A DNA stretch of 64,000 bases from Lutibacter sp. Hel_I_33_5 (GTDB lineage: Bacteria > Bacteroidota > Bacteroidia > Flavobacteriales > Flavobacteriaceae): contig NZ_VISM01000001.1 of NCBI RefSeq assembly GCF_007827455.1, forward strand, positions 62,001 through 126,000, given 5' to 3'. Position 1 is the first letter of the stretch. Every line of letters starts with the position of its first letter. Positions 1 to 7,495 of this stretch are shown here, piece by piece. A program made the translations under genes and the position numbers. The notes below the pieces were generated by a model. The model had not been told where the DNA came from and did not search any database. It saw only the letters and a list, made by a program, of their open reading frames with translations.

Positions 1-1
1 T

Positions 2-859
2 GATTTAATTGCGAAGATTAGAGTAGTTCCTAACGAGCAAAATTTAGCAAGTGCAAGTAGTAGAATTAAAAATGCTAAATTATCTTATGATAATGCTAAA
101 AGATTATATGACAGAAATAAAGCATTATTTGATAAAGGTGTAATAGCTAGACAAGAGATAGAAAATGTAGAGTTATCTATGAATCAATCACAAGAAAGTT
201 TAAAACAATCCCAAAATGATTATCAAATTATTAGAAGAGGTTCTTTATCTGGAGGAAGTTCAGCAAATACTAATATTATAGCACAAATTTCGGGTACAAT
301 TTTAGAAATCCCTGTAAGAGAAGGAGATCAAGTAATTCAATCTAATAATATGAACGCAGGTACAACTATTGCTGCTATTGCAGATATGAGTAAGATGATT
401 TTTGAAGGGAAAGTTGATGAAGCAGAAGTTGGAAAGTTAGAAGAAGGAAAAGATATTAAAGTAATTTTAGGTGCTATTAATGAAAAGGAGTTTCCTGCAA
501 AACTAACTTTTGTTGCACCAAAAGGTAAAGAAGAAAATGGGGCTGTTCAGTTTACAATTAAAGCTGATGTAAAAGTTGAAGAAACTACTAAGATTAGAGC
601 TGGATATAGTGCTAATGCAGAAATTGAAATGGAAAGTAAAGACAGTGTTTTAGTAATAAAAGAATCATTATTACAATTTAATAGAATAACAGAGAAGCCT
701 TTTGTAGAGATAGAAACTGGTGAAGGAAAATTTAAAAAACAGAAAGTAGTTGTAGGTATCTCTGATGGAATAAATGTAGAAATTCTTGAAGGAGTGAAAG
801 AAGAAGACAAAATTAAAGTATGGAATAAAGTGTCTAAAGGAGAAGAAAAGGATGACTAA
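2..859 (+). CDS. HlyD/MacA-type efflux periplasmic adaptor subunit (5' truncated)
   Basis: The reading frame is open from base 2, so the gene starts before the window; 285 residues are visible. This is the C-terminal part of a membrane-fusion protein that links an inner-membrane ABC or RND exporter to an outer-membrane channel. The first ~75 visible residues look like the descending arm of a coiled-coil hairpin, rich in Asn, Lys, Glu and Ala. A lipoyl half-motif follows (SGTILEIPVREGDQV), then beta-barrel and membrane-proximal domains ending KVWNKVSKGEEKDD. Flavobacterial MacA-like adaptors share this layout, usually followed by a permease, but here a terminator and a convergent gene follow, so partner genes should lie upstream. 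The family is sure; the substrate is unknown. Confidence 0.85.
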   Translation, partial: DLIAKIRVVPNEQNLASASSRIKNAKLSYDNAKRLYDRNKALFDKGVIARQEIENVELSMNQSQESLKQSQNDYQIIRRGSLSGGSSANTNIIAQISGTILEIPVREGDQVIQSNNMNAGTTIAAIADMSKMIFEGKVDEAEVGKLEEGKDIKVILGAINEKEFPAKLTFVAPKGKEENGAVQFTIKADVKVEETTKIRAGYSANAEIEMESKDSVLVIKESLLQFNRITEKPFVEIETGEGKFKKQKVVVGISDGINVEILEGVKEEDKIKVWNKVSKGEEKDD

Positions 860-886
860 TCAATAAAACTTAATTGTATTGATTTT

Positions 887-914
887 AAAAGAGGTTCAGA
901 AATGAGCCTCTTTT
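887..914. terminator. Bidirectional intrinsic terminator between convergent genes
   Basis: A 12-bp hairpin with one G-T wobble (left arm 887-898, right arm 903-914) has a 4-nt loop. An A-run starts the left arm and a T-run follows the right arm. It lies between the adaptor stop and the stop codon of the opposite-strand gene, so it can serve both strands. Confidence 0.85.
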
Positions 915-1553
915 TTATTTTAGAATAAATGATAATCCAACTTCAAAGCCAAAAATATTATATCCTTTATTAGGTTGTGAAAACTCAAAATTAGAAACAT
1001 GACCTACATTAGTACCGAAATATAAACTAGATGTTTTTGTTGTTTTAAAATTAATACCAAAAGAACCATTTTCTATAAAAGTAAAACCTTTAGCTAAACG
1101 TTCAGTACGTACATCGATATAAGAAAGACCTAAACCTACAGTTGCAACGATTTCAATTATAGAAATAATTTTTTTCTTTACAGAAACACCAAATTCAACC
1201 GAATATAAACTCATATTTTTAAGTTGGGTGTATTTATTACGCTTTTCAATATAATTCTGCTCTGTATCTAAAACAAAATGTTTATTCAATAATTGATGTC
1301 TTAGCGTTTGAATTTGAGGCTGTACAATAAGATCAAAATCTAAAGTTTTCCAATCTCCTAGTTTATAGAATAATTGCCCTTTGAAGACAGAAGTTGTATA
1401 ATAATAATCTGGATCTTTAAAAATTGTATTAGCAGTGGCATAATTATATAAAAAACCAACTTTATAAGGTTTATAAATATTTCTTTTCTTTTCTTTTTGA
1501 GAAAAAGCTGAAACTGTAAAAGAGAGAAAAATAATGAGTGATAATTTTTTCAA
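915..1553 (-). CDS. PagL-like acyloxyacyl hydrolase / lipid A deacylase, outer-membrane beta-barrel
   Basis: A 212-residue protein with a Sec signal peptide (cleavage near SAFSQ, about residue 19), then alternating amphipathic strands ending in an aromatic C-terminal strand (GLSFILK), as in small outer-membrane barrels. Near the C-terminus His185-x-Ser187-Asn188 followed by PNKG (194-197) matches the His-x-Ser-Asn signature of PagL-type lipid A 3-O-deacylases, where His and Ser are catalytic. The acidic triad member is not obvious: in PagL it lies about 14 residues after the His, where Asn199 sits here; Glu190 and Glu204 are alternatives. The inferred role is removal of an acyl chain from lipid A. 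It is a single-gene unit ending at a shared terminator. A generic barrel of unknown function is the alternative. Confidence 0.65.
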   Translation of the reverse strand: MKKLSLIIFLSFTVSAFSQKEKKRNIYKPYKVGFLYNYATANTIFKDPDYYYTTSVFKGQLFYKLGDWKTLDFDLIVQPQIQTLRHQLLNKHFVLDTEQNYIEKRNKYTQLKNMSLYSVEFGVSVKKKIISIIEIVATVGLGLSYIDVRTERLAKGFTFIENGSFGINFKTTKTSSLYFGTNVGHVSNFEFSQPNKGYNIFGFEVGLSFILK

Positions 1554-1567
1554 AGTAATTATACTAT

Positions 1568-2455
1568 TTAAACAAACATTTTAGCAACTTTTTCTGCTTT
1601 TCTATTCTCAGAATAATCGTAAAAACCTTCTCCAGATTTTACACCAAATTTACCAGCATTTACCATATTAACCAAAAGTGGGCAAGGTGCGTATTTTGGA
1701 TTCTTAAATCCTTCATACAACACGTTTAGAATAGATAAGCAAACATCCAATCCAATAAAATCAGCTAATTGTAAAGGTCCCATTGGATGCGCCATTCCCA
1801 ATTTCATTACTTCGTCAATTTCAGAAACTCCAGCAACACCATTGTATAAGGTTTCAATAGATTCATTAATCATAGGCATTAATATTCTATTGGCAACAAA
1901 CCCAGGATAATCATTTACTTCAACTGGAGTTTTATTGATTTCCTTAGTTAAATCAATAGTAAATTTCATCACTTCATCTGAAGTGTTATAGCCTCTAATA
2001 ATCTCTACCAATTTCATAATGGGTACTGGATTCATAAAGTGCATTCCAATCACCATGTTCTGCCTGTTGGTTACACTTGCAATTTCTGTGATAGAAATAG
2101 AAGAAGTATTACTTGCTAAAATGGTGTCATCTGGACAACCTTCATCTAACTCTTTAAATATTTTAAGCTTTAATTCTTTGTTTTCTGTTGCCGCTTCAAC
2201 TACTAAGCTTGCATATTGAACTCCTTTTTTAATAGAAGTATAAGTAGTAATATTTGCTAAAGTATTTTCTTTGTCAGTAGTAGAAATCTTTTCTTTAGCA
2301 ACCATTCTATCTAAATTTTTAGTGATGGTTGCAATTCCTTTAGAAAGTGCTGCTTCAGAAATATCAATAAGTTGAACATTATATCCAAATTGAGCAAAAG
2401 TATGCGCAATTCCATTCCCCATTGTTCCTGCTCCAATTACTGCAATATTTTTCAT
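1568..2455 (-). CDS. 3-hydroxybutyryl-CoA dehydrogenase
   Basis: This 295-residue enzyme is the usual length for the short, non-fused 3-hydroxyacyl-CoA dehydrogenases that oxidise (S)-3-hydroxybutyryl-CoA with NAD(P). The Rossmann NAD motif GAGTMG is at 8-13. The SNTSSISITEIA stretch (115-126) and the catalytic His139 in GMHFMNPVP, with Glu151 as its partner, are intact. The C-terminal helical dimerisation domain ends normally with the GEGFYDYS motif. It lies 31 bp downstream of the Gfo/Idh/MocA gene on the same strand and is probably co-transcribed with it. Butyrate-type or beta-oxidation metabolism is the likely role; no thiolase or crotonase is nearby to specify it. Confidence 0.93.
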   Translation of the reverse strand: MKNIAVIGAGTMGNGIAHTFAQFGYNVQLIDISEAALSKGIATITKNLDRMVAKEKISTTDKENTLANITTYTSIKKGVQYASLVVEAATENKELKLKIFKELDEGCPDDTILASNTSSISITEIASVTNRQNMVIGMHFMNPVPIMKLVEIIRGYNTSDEVMKFTIDLTKEINKTPVEVNDYPGFVANRILMPMINESIETLYNGVAGVSEIDEVMKLGMAHPMGPLQLADFIGLDVCLSILNVLYEGFKNPKYAPCPLLVNMVNAGKFGVKSGEGFYDYSENRKAEKVAKMFV

Positions 2456-2486
2456 GAATAATTATTTTAAAGGTGTTTTTTTAAGT

Positions 2487-3446
2487 TTAAAAGCAATCTA
2501 TTATTTGTTGTGCAACTCGTAATGCTTCTGTTCCTTGATGTAAAGAAACAATGGGTGTTGTATCATTATTTATAGCATCAGCAAATGATTCTAATTCATC
2601 TAGAATAGCATTATTAGGCGTTACATCAGGATTATCAAAATAAATTTGTTTCTTAACACCTTCGGCATTTTGTAGAATCATAGCAAATTCATCTGGATTT
2701 TCAGGCACCTCTTTCATTCTCACTATTTCTGATTTTTTTTCAAGAAAATCAACAGAGATATAGGCATCTTTTTGAAAAAAACGTGTTTTACGCATATTTT
2801 TCATTGAGATCCTACTTGCCGTAAGGTTAGCTACACAGCCATTTTCAAATTCAATTCTAGCATTCGCAATATCTGGAGTCTCGGATATAACCGAAATTCC
2901 ACTTGCATGTACATTTTTGACTTCAGAATTAACCACAGAAAGAATAATATCAATATCATGTATCATTAAATCTAAAACTACTGGAACATCGGTTCCTCTT
3001 GGATTAAATTCTGCCAATCTATGTGTTTCTATAAACATTGGCGTGTCAATCATGTTATTTACAGCGGTAAATGCTGGATTAAAACGTTCTACATGACCAA
3101 CTTGACCTCTAACATGTTGTTGAATTGCTAACGTTCTAATAGCTTCTGCTTCTTGTAGTGTATTAGTTATTGGCTTTTCAATGAAAATATGTTTACCTTT
3201 TTCAATTGCTTGTTTAGCGCATTCAAAATGTGATAAGGTAGGCGTAACAATATCTACAACTTCTACAGCATCAATTAGTTCTTCGATAGTTGAAAATAAT
3301 TTGTATCCAAAAGAATTAGCCACTTTTTCAGCATTTTCTTTAAATGGATCATAAAATCCAACTAATTCGTATTTTTCTGATTCTTGTAATAATCGTAGAT
3401 GAATTTTACCTAAATGACCTGCACCTAAAACCCCAACTTTTAACAT
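2487..3446 (-). CDS. Gfo/Idh/MocA-family NAD(P)-dependent oxidoreductase
   Basis: A 319-residue cytoplasmic dehydrogenase. The N-terminal Rossmann fold carries GAGHLGKIH (8-16) and the family hallmark EKP (90-92). The C-terminal alpha/beta domain carries His163 in the MIHDID stretch, the usual catalytic position. GHVERFNPAF (117-126) is typical of the branch found near lipid A or outer-membrane genes in Bacteroidota. Family members oxidise or reduce sugars, inositols and related substrates, and the substrate cannot be read from the sequence. It is the first gene of a two-gene minus-strand unit with the 3-hydroxybutyryl-CoA dehydrogenase and is divergent from pcm across a 94-bp AT-rich gap. 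Confidence 0.9.
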   Translation of the reverse strand: MLKVGVLGAGHLGKIHLRLLQESEKYELVGFYDPFKENAEKVANSFGYKLFSTIEELIDAVEVVDIVTPTLSHFECAKQAIEKGKHIFIEKPITNTLQEAEAIRTLAIQQHVRGQVGHVERFNPAFTAVNNMIDTPMFIETHRLAEFNPRGTDVPVVLDLMIHDIDIILSVVNSEVKNVHASGISVISETPDIANARIEFENGCVANLTASRISMKNMRKTRFFQKDAYISVDFLEKKSEIVRMKEVPENPDEFAMILQNAEGVKKQIYFDNPDVTPNNAILDELESFADAINNDTTPIVSLHQGTEALRVAQQIIDCF

Positions 3447-3540
3447 AAAATAGATTTTTATTACTATAAAAAATAACCAAACAAAGATACAATTTTATAA
3501 AGGTAAATCTATAATTATTACTATTTTTAGCTGATAGAAA

Positions 3541-4182
3541 ATGAAAGACACAACCAAACATCAAGGGCTTAGAAATCAGTTAGCTAACATCTTAGAAGCT
3601 AAAGGAATTACTGATAAAAATGTATTAAATGCCGTTAGAAAAATTCCACGTCATTTATTTATAGATTCAAGTTTTGAAGATCATGCCTATCAAGATAAAG
3701 CATTTCCTATTGCAGCAGATCAAACTATTTCTCAACCTTATACAGTAGCTTTTCAATCGCAAACTTTAGAGGTGAAGTCTACTGATATAGTTCTAGAAAT
3801 CGGAACAGGTTCTGGATATCAAACCGCAGTTTTATTAGAATTAAAAGCTGAAGTTTATACCATAGAAAGGCAACAAGAATTGTTTAAAAGAACATCTTTG
3901 TTTTTGCCAAAATTAGGATATAACCCTAAGAAATTTATTTTTGGGGATGGTTATAAAGGACTAAAAGAAAAAGCACCTTTTGATAAGATTATTGTTACAG
4001 CTGGAGCGCCTTTTGTGCCAAAACCATTGTTAGCACAATTAAAAGTGGGAGGGAAGTTGTTGATTCCTGTGGGAGATAAAACTCAAATGATGACCTTGTT
4101 TATTAGAAAATCTCCAAAAGAATTTGAAAAACATGAATTGGGAGATTTTGCTTTTGTTCCCATGCTAGAAGAGAAGAATTAA
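3541..4182 (+). CDS. pcm: Protein-L-isoaspartate O-methyltransferase
   Basis: A 213-residue cytoplasmic repair enzyme that methylates L-isoaspartyl residues in damaged proteins using S-adenosylmethionine. The substrate-binding segment QTISQPY is at 61-67. SAM motif I (EIGTGSGYQ, 86-94) is intact. Later motifs include DKIIVTAGAP and GGKLLIPVG, both standard for the family. The length is the usual one for bacterial Pcm. The start ATG is the first in frame and follows an AT-rich gap shared with a divergent gene. It appears monocistronic, ending 44 bp before a convergent gene. Confidence 0.95.
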   Translation: MKDTTKHQGLRNQLANILEAKGITDKNVLNAVRKIPRHLFIDSSFEDHAYQDKAFPIAADQTISQPYTVAFQSQTLEVKSTDIVLEIGTGSGYQTAVLLELKAEVYTIERQQELFKRTSLFLPKLGYNPKKFIFGDGYKGLKEKAPFDKIIVTAGAPFVPKPLLAQLKVGGKLLIPVGDKTQMMTLFIRKSPKEFEKHELGDFAFVPMLEEKN

Positions 4183-4226
4183 ACGTTTTTAAGTTTTGTT
4201 TTTTAAACAACTAACAACTAATTAAA

Positions 4227-4652
4227 CTACTCATCACGATACCAATAAGCTGTTTTACCAAACAATGCAACACCAATATATCCACGTATTTTTAACTTAT
4301 TCTTATTAGTTAGTTTAATATAACATTTGTAGACTTTCCCATTTCTAGGATCTAATATTTCTCCGCCAGACCATTCTTTACCGTCTTTTTTTAAACCAGT
4401 TAAAATGTTTAGTCCAAGTATTTTTTTGTTTTTGTTTTCTCCTTCACAAAGATTACAAACAGCCTCTTGTCTTTCAGGATCATAAATCTTTACAATTTTA
4501 GCAAATGCTTTTCCGTCTTTTTCGTAAACTTCAATAACAGAATCTACTTTACCTGTTTTATCATCTTTAGAATTCCATTTTCCAAAAATTGTTTGTGCAT
4601 TTAAGTTTATTGCTAGACATAGTAATAAAAGTGTACTGATTTGTTTTATCAT
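4227..4652 (-). CDS. DUF2147 family secreted protein
   Basis: A 141-residue protein with a clear signal peptide (MIKQISTLLLLCLAINLNAQ) and a compact beta-rich domain of the DUF2147 type. Its features are an IFGKWNSKDDKTGK start, a CNLCEG cysteine pair, GLNILTGLKKDGKEW, a GGEILDPRNGKVYKC core and a C-terminal RGYIGVALFGKTAYW. Such proteins are common single-domain periplasmic or surface proteins in Bacteroidota and Proteobacteria; none has a settled function. It lies convergent to pcm and 45 bp upstream of the minus-strand KdsC-like gene stop region, so it may or may not share a transcript with its neighbours. Confidence 0.88.
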   Translation of the reverse strand: MIKQISTLLLLCLAINLNAQTIFGKWNSKDDKTGKVDSVIEVYEKDGKAFAKIVKIYDPERQEAVCNLCEGENKNKKILGLNILTGLKKDGKEWSGGEILDPRNGKVYKCYIKLTNKNKLKIRGYIGVALFGKTAYWYRDE

Positions 4653-4697
4653 GATAAATGTTTTTTTTAATGAATATCAATTAGTGTTCCAAACTGA

Positions 4698-5225
4698 TTA
4701 ATCATATTTTGCATCAAAGTTTTCATCCCATTTTCCTTGCACTCGCATTATCTGCTCAATAACATCTCGTACACAGCCTTCACCACCTTTTTTATCTGAA
4801 ATATATTTAGAAATAGATTGAATTTCTTGTGCTGCATCGTTGGGACAACAAGGCATTCCTACTAATTTCATTACTGGAAAATCTGGAATGTCATCACCCA
4901 TATATAATACTTCTTTAGCTTCTAAATTATATTTTTCAAGGAGTTCTTGATATTGTTTTATTTTATTATGCGCTCCTAAATAAATATCTTTTATACCTAA
5001 ATTAGCTAAGCGAGTTCTTACACCTTCATTGGTGCCACCTGAAATAATACAGACTTTATACCCTTTATCCACAGCTGTTTTTAAGGCATAGCCATCTTTA
5101 ATATTCATTTGTCTTACCAATTCGCCATCTGGCATAATAGTAACAATTCCGTTTGTTAACACGCCATCTACATCAAAAATTAATGTAGATATTTCTGGTA
5201 AGAATTGTTTATAGCTTTTCTCCAT
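4698..5225 (-). CDS. KdsC-like HAD phosphatase (3-deoxy-manno-octulosonate-8-phosphate phosphatase)
   Basis: A 175-residue C0-type HAD hydrolase. The nucleophile motif LIFDVDGVLTNG places Asp18 and Asp20. The Thr/Ser motif (CIISGG), the Lys region and the metal motif MGDDIPDFPVM are all present, and GCVRDVIEQIM is typical of KdsC. KdsC removes phosphate from KDO-8-phosphate in lipopolysaccharide core synthesis. The same fold occurs in sialic-acid and keto-deoxynonulosonate phosphatases, so exact substrate assignment is by family only. The start overlaps the end of the DUF2520 gene by 17 bp on the same strand, so translation is probably coupled. Confidence 0.88.
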   Translation of the reverse strand: MEKSYKQFLPEISTLIFDVDGVLTNGIVTIMPDGELVRQMNIKDGYALKTAVDKGYKVCIISGGTNEGVRTRLANLGIKDIYLGAHNKIKQYQELLEKYNLEAKEVLYMGDDIPDFPVMKLVGMPCCPNDAAQEIQSISKYISDKKGGEGCVRDVIEQIMRVQGKWDENFDAKYD

Positions 5226-5910
5226 GTTGGATTGAATTTGTTAAAAGTGTATAGATCTCTTGTTGTTCTTTATTCAACAAATCTAAATGATTTTTTATTG
5301 TTTTTTTGTCGTTTCTGATTGCTGGACCTGTTTGCGCTTTTTTGGGAGATATTTGCTCTACTTTATTAGCTGTTTCTTTTATTAGTGGTAGAAGAATTTC
5401 AAAAGGCACATTTTGGTCTTTACAAATATCATTAGCAGTTTTATACAAATGATTCGTAAAATTATTTACAAAAACAGCAGCTACATGTAAAGCTTTTCTT
5501 TGCTTTGTGTTTATTGAAAATATTTTTGTTCCTATTGTTTTTGCTGCTTTTTCTAATAATTTTAAGTCTTTTTCATTTTCAGTTTCTAAACAAAAAGGAA
5601 TTTCATTAAAGTCAACTTTTTTTCCTTTCGTAAACGTTTGTAAAGGGTAGAAAACTCCTTTTCGAGTATTGTTTTTCAATGATTTTATGGAAGCACTTCC
5701 AGATGTATGTACAACAAATGAATTAGTAACTTTTGATGATACTTCTTCAATAGCATCGTCCGAAACTGCAATAATTGTAATATCTGCTGTTGGAATATCT
5801 TTTAGTTTTCTGGAGTTTATGCTAGAAACATTCACCTTATCCGCTTTTTTAAAAGCATTTGTTAAATGCGTAGCCACATTTCCTTTACCAATAATAACAA
5901 CAGATATCAT
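5209..5910 (-). CDS. Rossmann-like / DUF2520 domain protein
   Basis: A 233-residue protein. An N-terminal NAD(P)-binding Rossmann segment (VVIIGKGNVATHL, from residue 4) resembles pyrroline-carboxylate reductase and prephenate dehydrogenase-type folds. It is followed by a helical C-terminal DUF2520 domain with KALHVAAVFVNNFTNHLY and TGPAIRNDKKTIKNHL. Members have been proposed to be oxidoreductases, but no substrate is established. It is the upstream gene of a two-gene unit and overlaps the KdsC-like gene by 17 bp, a pairing that suggests a functional link. It is divergent from bshB1 with a 71-bp gap. Confidence 0.88.
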   Translation of the reverse strand: MISVVIIGKGNVATHLTNAFKKADKVNVSSINSRKLKDIPTADITIIAVSDDAIEEVSSKVTNSFVVHTSGSASIKSLKNNTRKGVFYPLQTFTKGKKVDFNEIPFCLETENEKDLKLLEKAAKTIGTKIFSINTKQRKALHVAAVFVNNFTNHLYKTANDICKDQNVPFEILLPLIKETANKVEQISPKKAQTGPAIRNDKKTIKNHLDLLNKEQQEIYTLLTNSIQHGEKL

Positions 5911-5981
5911 AAAACGAAGATATTCTTTTTTAAGTAAAAAGAAAAAAGGTTTTAGTAAATTAGCAGATATATTTTATTTAT

Positions 5982-6698
5982 ATGAAATTAGACATATTAG
6001 CTTTTGGATCGCATCCTGATGATGTAGAATTAGGTTGTGCCGCAACTATTGCCAAAGAGATTTCTTTAGGGAAAAAAGTTGGGATTATAGATTTAACGCG
6101 TGGTGAATTAGGTACACGTGGATCTGCGGAAATTAGAGATCAAGAAGCTGCAGATGCTGCGAATATTTTAGGGGTTACTATAAGAGAGAATTTAGGTTTT
6201 GCTGATGGCTTTTTTATGAATGATAAAAAACATCAATTAGAAATCATTAAGATGATACGAAAATATCAACCAGAAATTGTTTTATGTAATGCCATAGATG
6301 ATAGGCATATAGATCATCCAAAAGGTAGTAATTTGGTTTCTGATGCCTGTTTTTTAAGTGGTTTGTTAAAAATTGCAACAGAGATAGGAGGTAAGGAACA
6401 AGAAAAATGGAGACCTAAGCATGTATATCATTATATACAGTGGAAAAGTTTAAAACCCGATTTTGTAATAGATGTTACTGGTTTTATGGACTTAAAGATG
6501 AAGTCGGTATTTGCATATTCTTCACAATTTTTTGATCCAAATAGTAGTGAACCAGAAACTCCAATTACAAGTAAAAATTTTACTGAAAGCATTAATTATA
6601 GAGCAAAAGAACTAGGTAGATTAATTGGCGTTGAATCTGCAGAAGGTTTTACTACAGAGCGTTATGTAGCCATAGAAAGTTTAGATAAATTAATTTAA
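5982..6698 (+). CDS. bshB1: Bacillithiol biosynthesis deacetylase BshB1
   Basis: A 238-residue LmbE/PIG-L-type zinc deacetylase. The metal-binding motif FGSHPDDVELGC holds His11, Asp13 and Asp14, and the second metal histidine is in DRHIDHPKG (His112). The IDLTRGELGTRG segment is diagnostic of the BshB1 branch. The enzyme removes the acetyl group from GlcNAc-malate to give GlcN-malate, the second step of bacillithiol synthesis, a low-molecular-weight thiol used by Firmicutes and many Bacteroidota. BshA and BshC are not in the window. A TATATTTT box sits 7 bp before the ATG, so the leader may be very short. Confidence 0.93.
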   Translation: MKLDILAFGSHPDDVELGCAATIAKEISLGKKVGIIDLTRGELGTRGSAEIRDQEAADAANILGVTIRENLGFADGFFMNDKKHQLEIIKMIRKYQPEIVLCNAIDDRHIDHPKGSNLVSDACFLSGLLKIATEIGGKEQEKWRPKHVYHYIQWKSLKPDFVIDVTGFMDLKMKSVFAYSSQFFDPNSSEPETPITSKNFTESINYRAKELGRLIGVESAEGFTTERYVAIESLDKLI

Positions 6699-6729
6699 TT
6701 TTTTCTTTTTTAGCAATAGAAAAAACGAT

Positions 6730-6737
6730 TATATTTG
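6730..6737 (+). promoter_or_regulatory. Bacteroidota -7 promoter box (TATATTTG) for tRNA-His
   Basis: TATATTTG matches the Bacteroidota housekeeping -7 consensus TAnnTTTG exactly and lies 12 nt before the tRNA 5' end, a natural spacing for a stable RNA promoter. No strong -33 TTTG was seen, only a T-rich stretch. Confidence 0.6.
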
Positions 6738-6749
6738 CACCCGCAATAT

Positions 6750-6824
6750 GGTGGTTGTAGCTCAGTTGGTTAGAGTATCGGTTTGTGGTACCGAGTGTCG
6801 CGGGTTCGAGTCCCGTCTTCCACC
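6750..6824 (+). tRNA. tRNA-His (anticodon GTG)
   Basis: A full cloverleaf can be drawn: D arm GCTC/GAGT, anticodon stem TCGGT/ACCGA with loop TTGTGGT (anticodon GTG), and T arm GCGGG/CCCGT with TTCGAGT. The extra 5' G (G-1, position 6750) opposite C73 (6824) is the histidine identity element. No CCA is encoded. The acceptor stem carries two adjacent T-T mismatches (positions 5-68 and 6-67). A terminator follows directly. Recognition of His is sure. Confidence 0.96.
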
Positions 6825-6830
6825 CAAAAA

Positions 6831-6863
6831 AAAAAGTCTTCTCAATTTGAGAAGACTTTTTTT
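6831..6863 (+). terminator. Intrinsic terminator after tRNA-His
   Basis: A 14-bp perfect stem (6831-6844 with 6848-6861) has a 3-nt loop. It is GC-containing in its upper half (AGTCTTCTCA), with an A-tract before and a T-tract after. It lies 6 nt past the mature tRNA end. Confidence 0.9.
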
Positions 6864-6897
6864 GTATCTTTAACTTCCAAATTATAATATATATTGA

Positions 6898-7218
6898 ATG
6901 AGCTTACAGGATAAAATGAAAAAGAAAATTGATGAGCATGGTGGAATAGAAAAAGTAGTGGAATTTCTTAACAGTTTTAGATTGACTGTTAATGAAGATG
7001 ATAAAATCTATTTTAATAACATGATAGATTATTTTTCTTTATTGTTTCAACAAACCGTTCCTGTTGAACAACATGCCGTAGAGTACAGAGAAGCTTCTTT
7101 AAAAACAATTGAGGTAATTAATGAATATAATAAAGAAAACACTTGCGAAACACTAAGTTTTTTGTCAGAATTAATTACGTTTAAATTACAATCTGTAGTT
7201 AATCTTAAAGAAAACTGA
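6898..7218 (+). CDS. Small conserved-type hypothetical protein
   Basis: A 106-residue acidic-to-neutral protein with no signal peptide or membrane segment, predicted largely helical. Recognisable pieces are an N-terminal MSLQDKMKKKIDEHGG and a mid-region NNMIDYFSLLFQQTVP. I do not recognise a family. It follows the tRNA terminator and is followed by a 277-bp gap, so it is probably expressed on its own. Codon usage matches its neighbours, and the length and clean start suggest a real gene. Confidence 0.65.
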   Translation: MSLQDKMKKKIDEHGGIEKVVEFLNSFRLTVNEDDKIYFNNMIDYFSLLFQQTVPVEQHAVEYREASLKTIEVINEYNKENTCETLSFLSELITFKLQSVVNLKEN

Positions 7219-7495
7219 TTTTTAAGATGTAAATGTTTTATTAAATTAAAATTTTAAGAAGTGATATATGTTAAAAATACATCTATAAAATTTTATAGAT
7301 GTATCATTAATCAGCTAGTAGAATTACTGAGGACAAATGTAATTTTAACTACAGCTATTTAAAAATAGAATACTTAGGGGGTAAAATAAAACGCTGTATA
7401 GGTACTAATTCTTTAGCTTGGTATAAATGTACTATAGATTTATAGGAAAGAATAATTTATGTTGTAAGCTGCTATAGATATGTTGTAAAATACTA
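7219..7495. other. 277-bp intergenic region between convergent genes, with a palindrome
   Basis: This is the gap between the small hypothetical gene and the 3' end of the histidine kinase. I found no ORF with coding character and no classical terminator with a T-tract. The only structure is the perfect palindrome at 7277-7304, listed separately. Confidence 0.6.
7277..7304. repeat. 28-bp perfect palindrome
   Basis: The left arm (7277-7290, ATACATCTATAAAA) is the exact reverse complement of the right arm (7291-7304) with no loop. It lacks the T-run of a typical terminator, although as RNA it would form a long AT-rich hairpin for either of the two convergent transcripts. It could be a protein-binding site or an RNA 3'-end element. 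Confidence 0.7.

Noticed and set aside
547..810. Minus-strand open frame opposite the efflux adaptor
   Set aside because: Serine/isoleucine-rich product opposite a clear coding frame; no ribosome-binding context.
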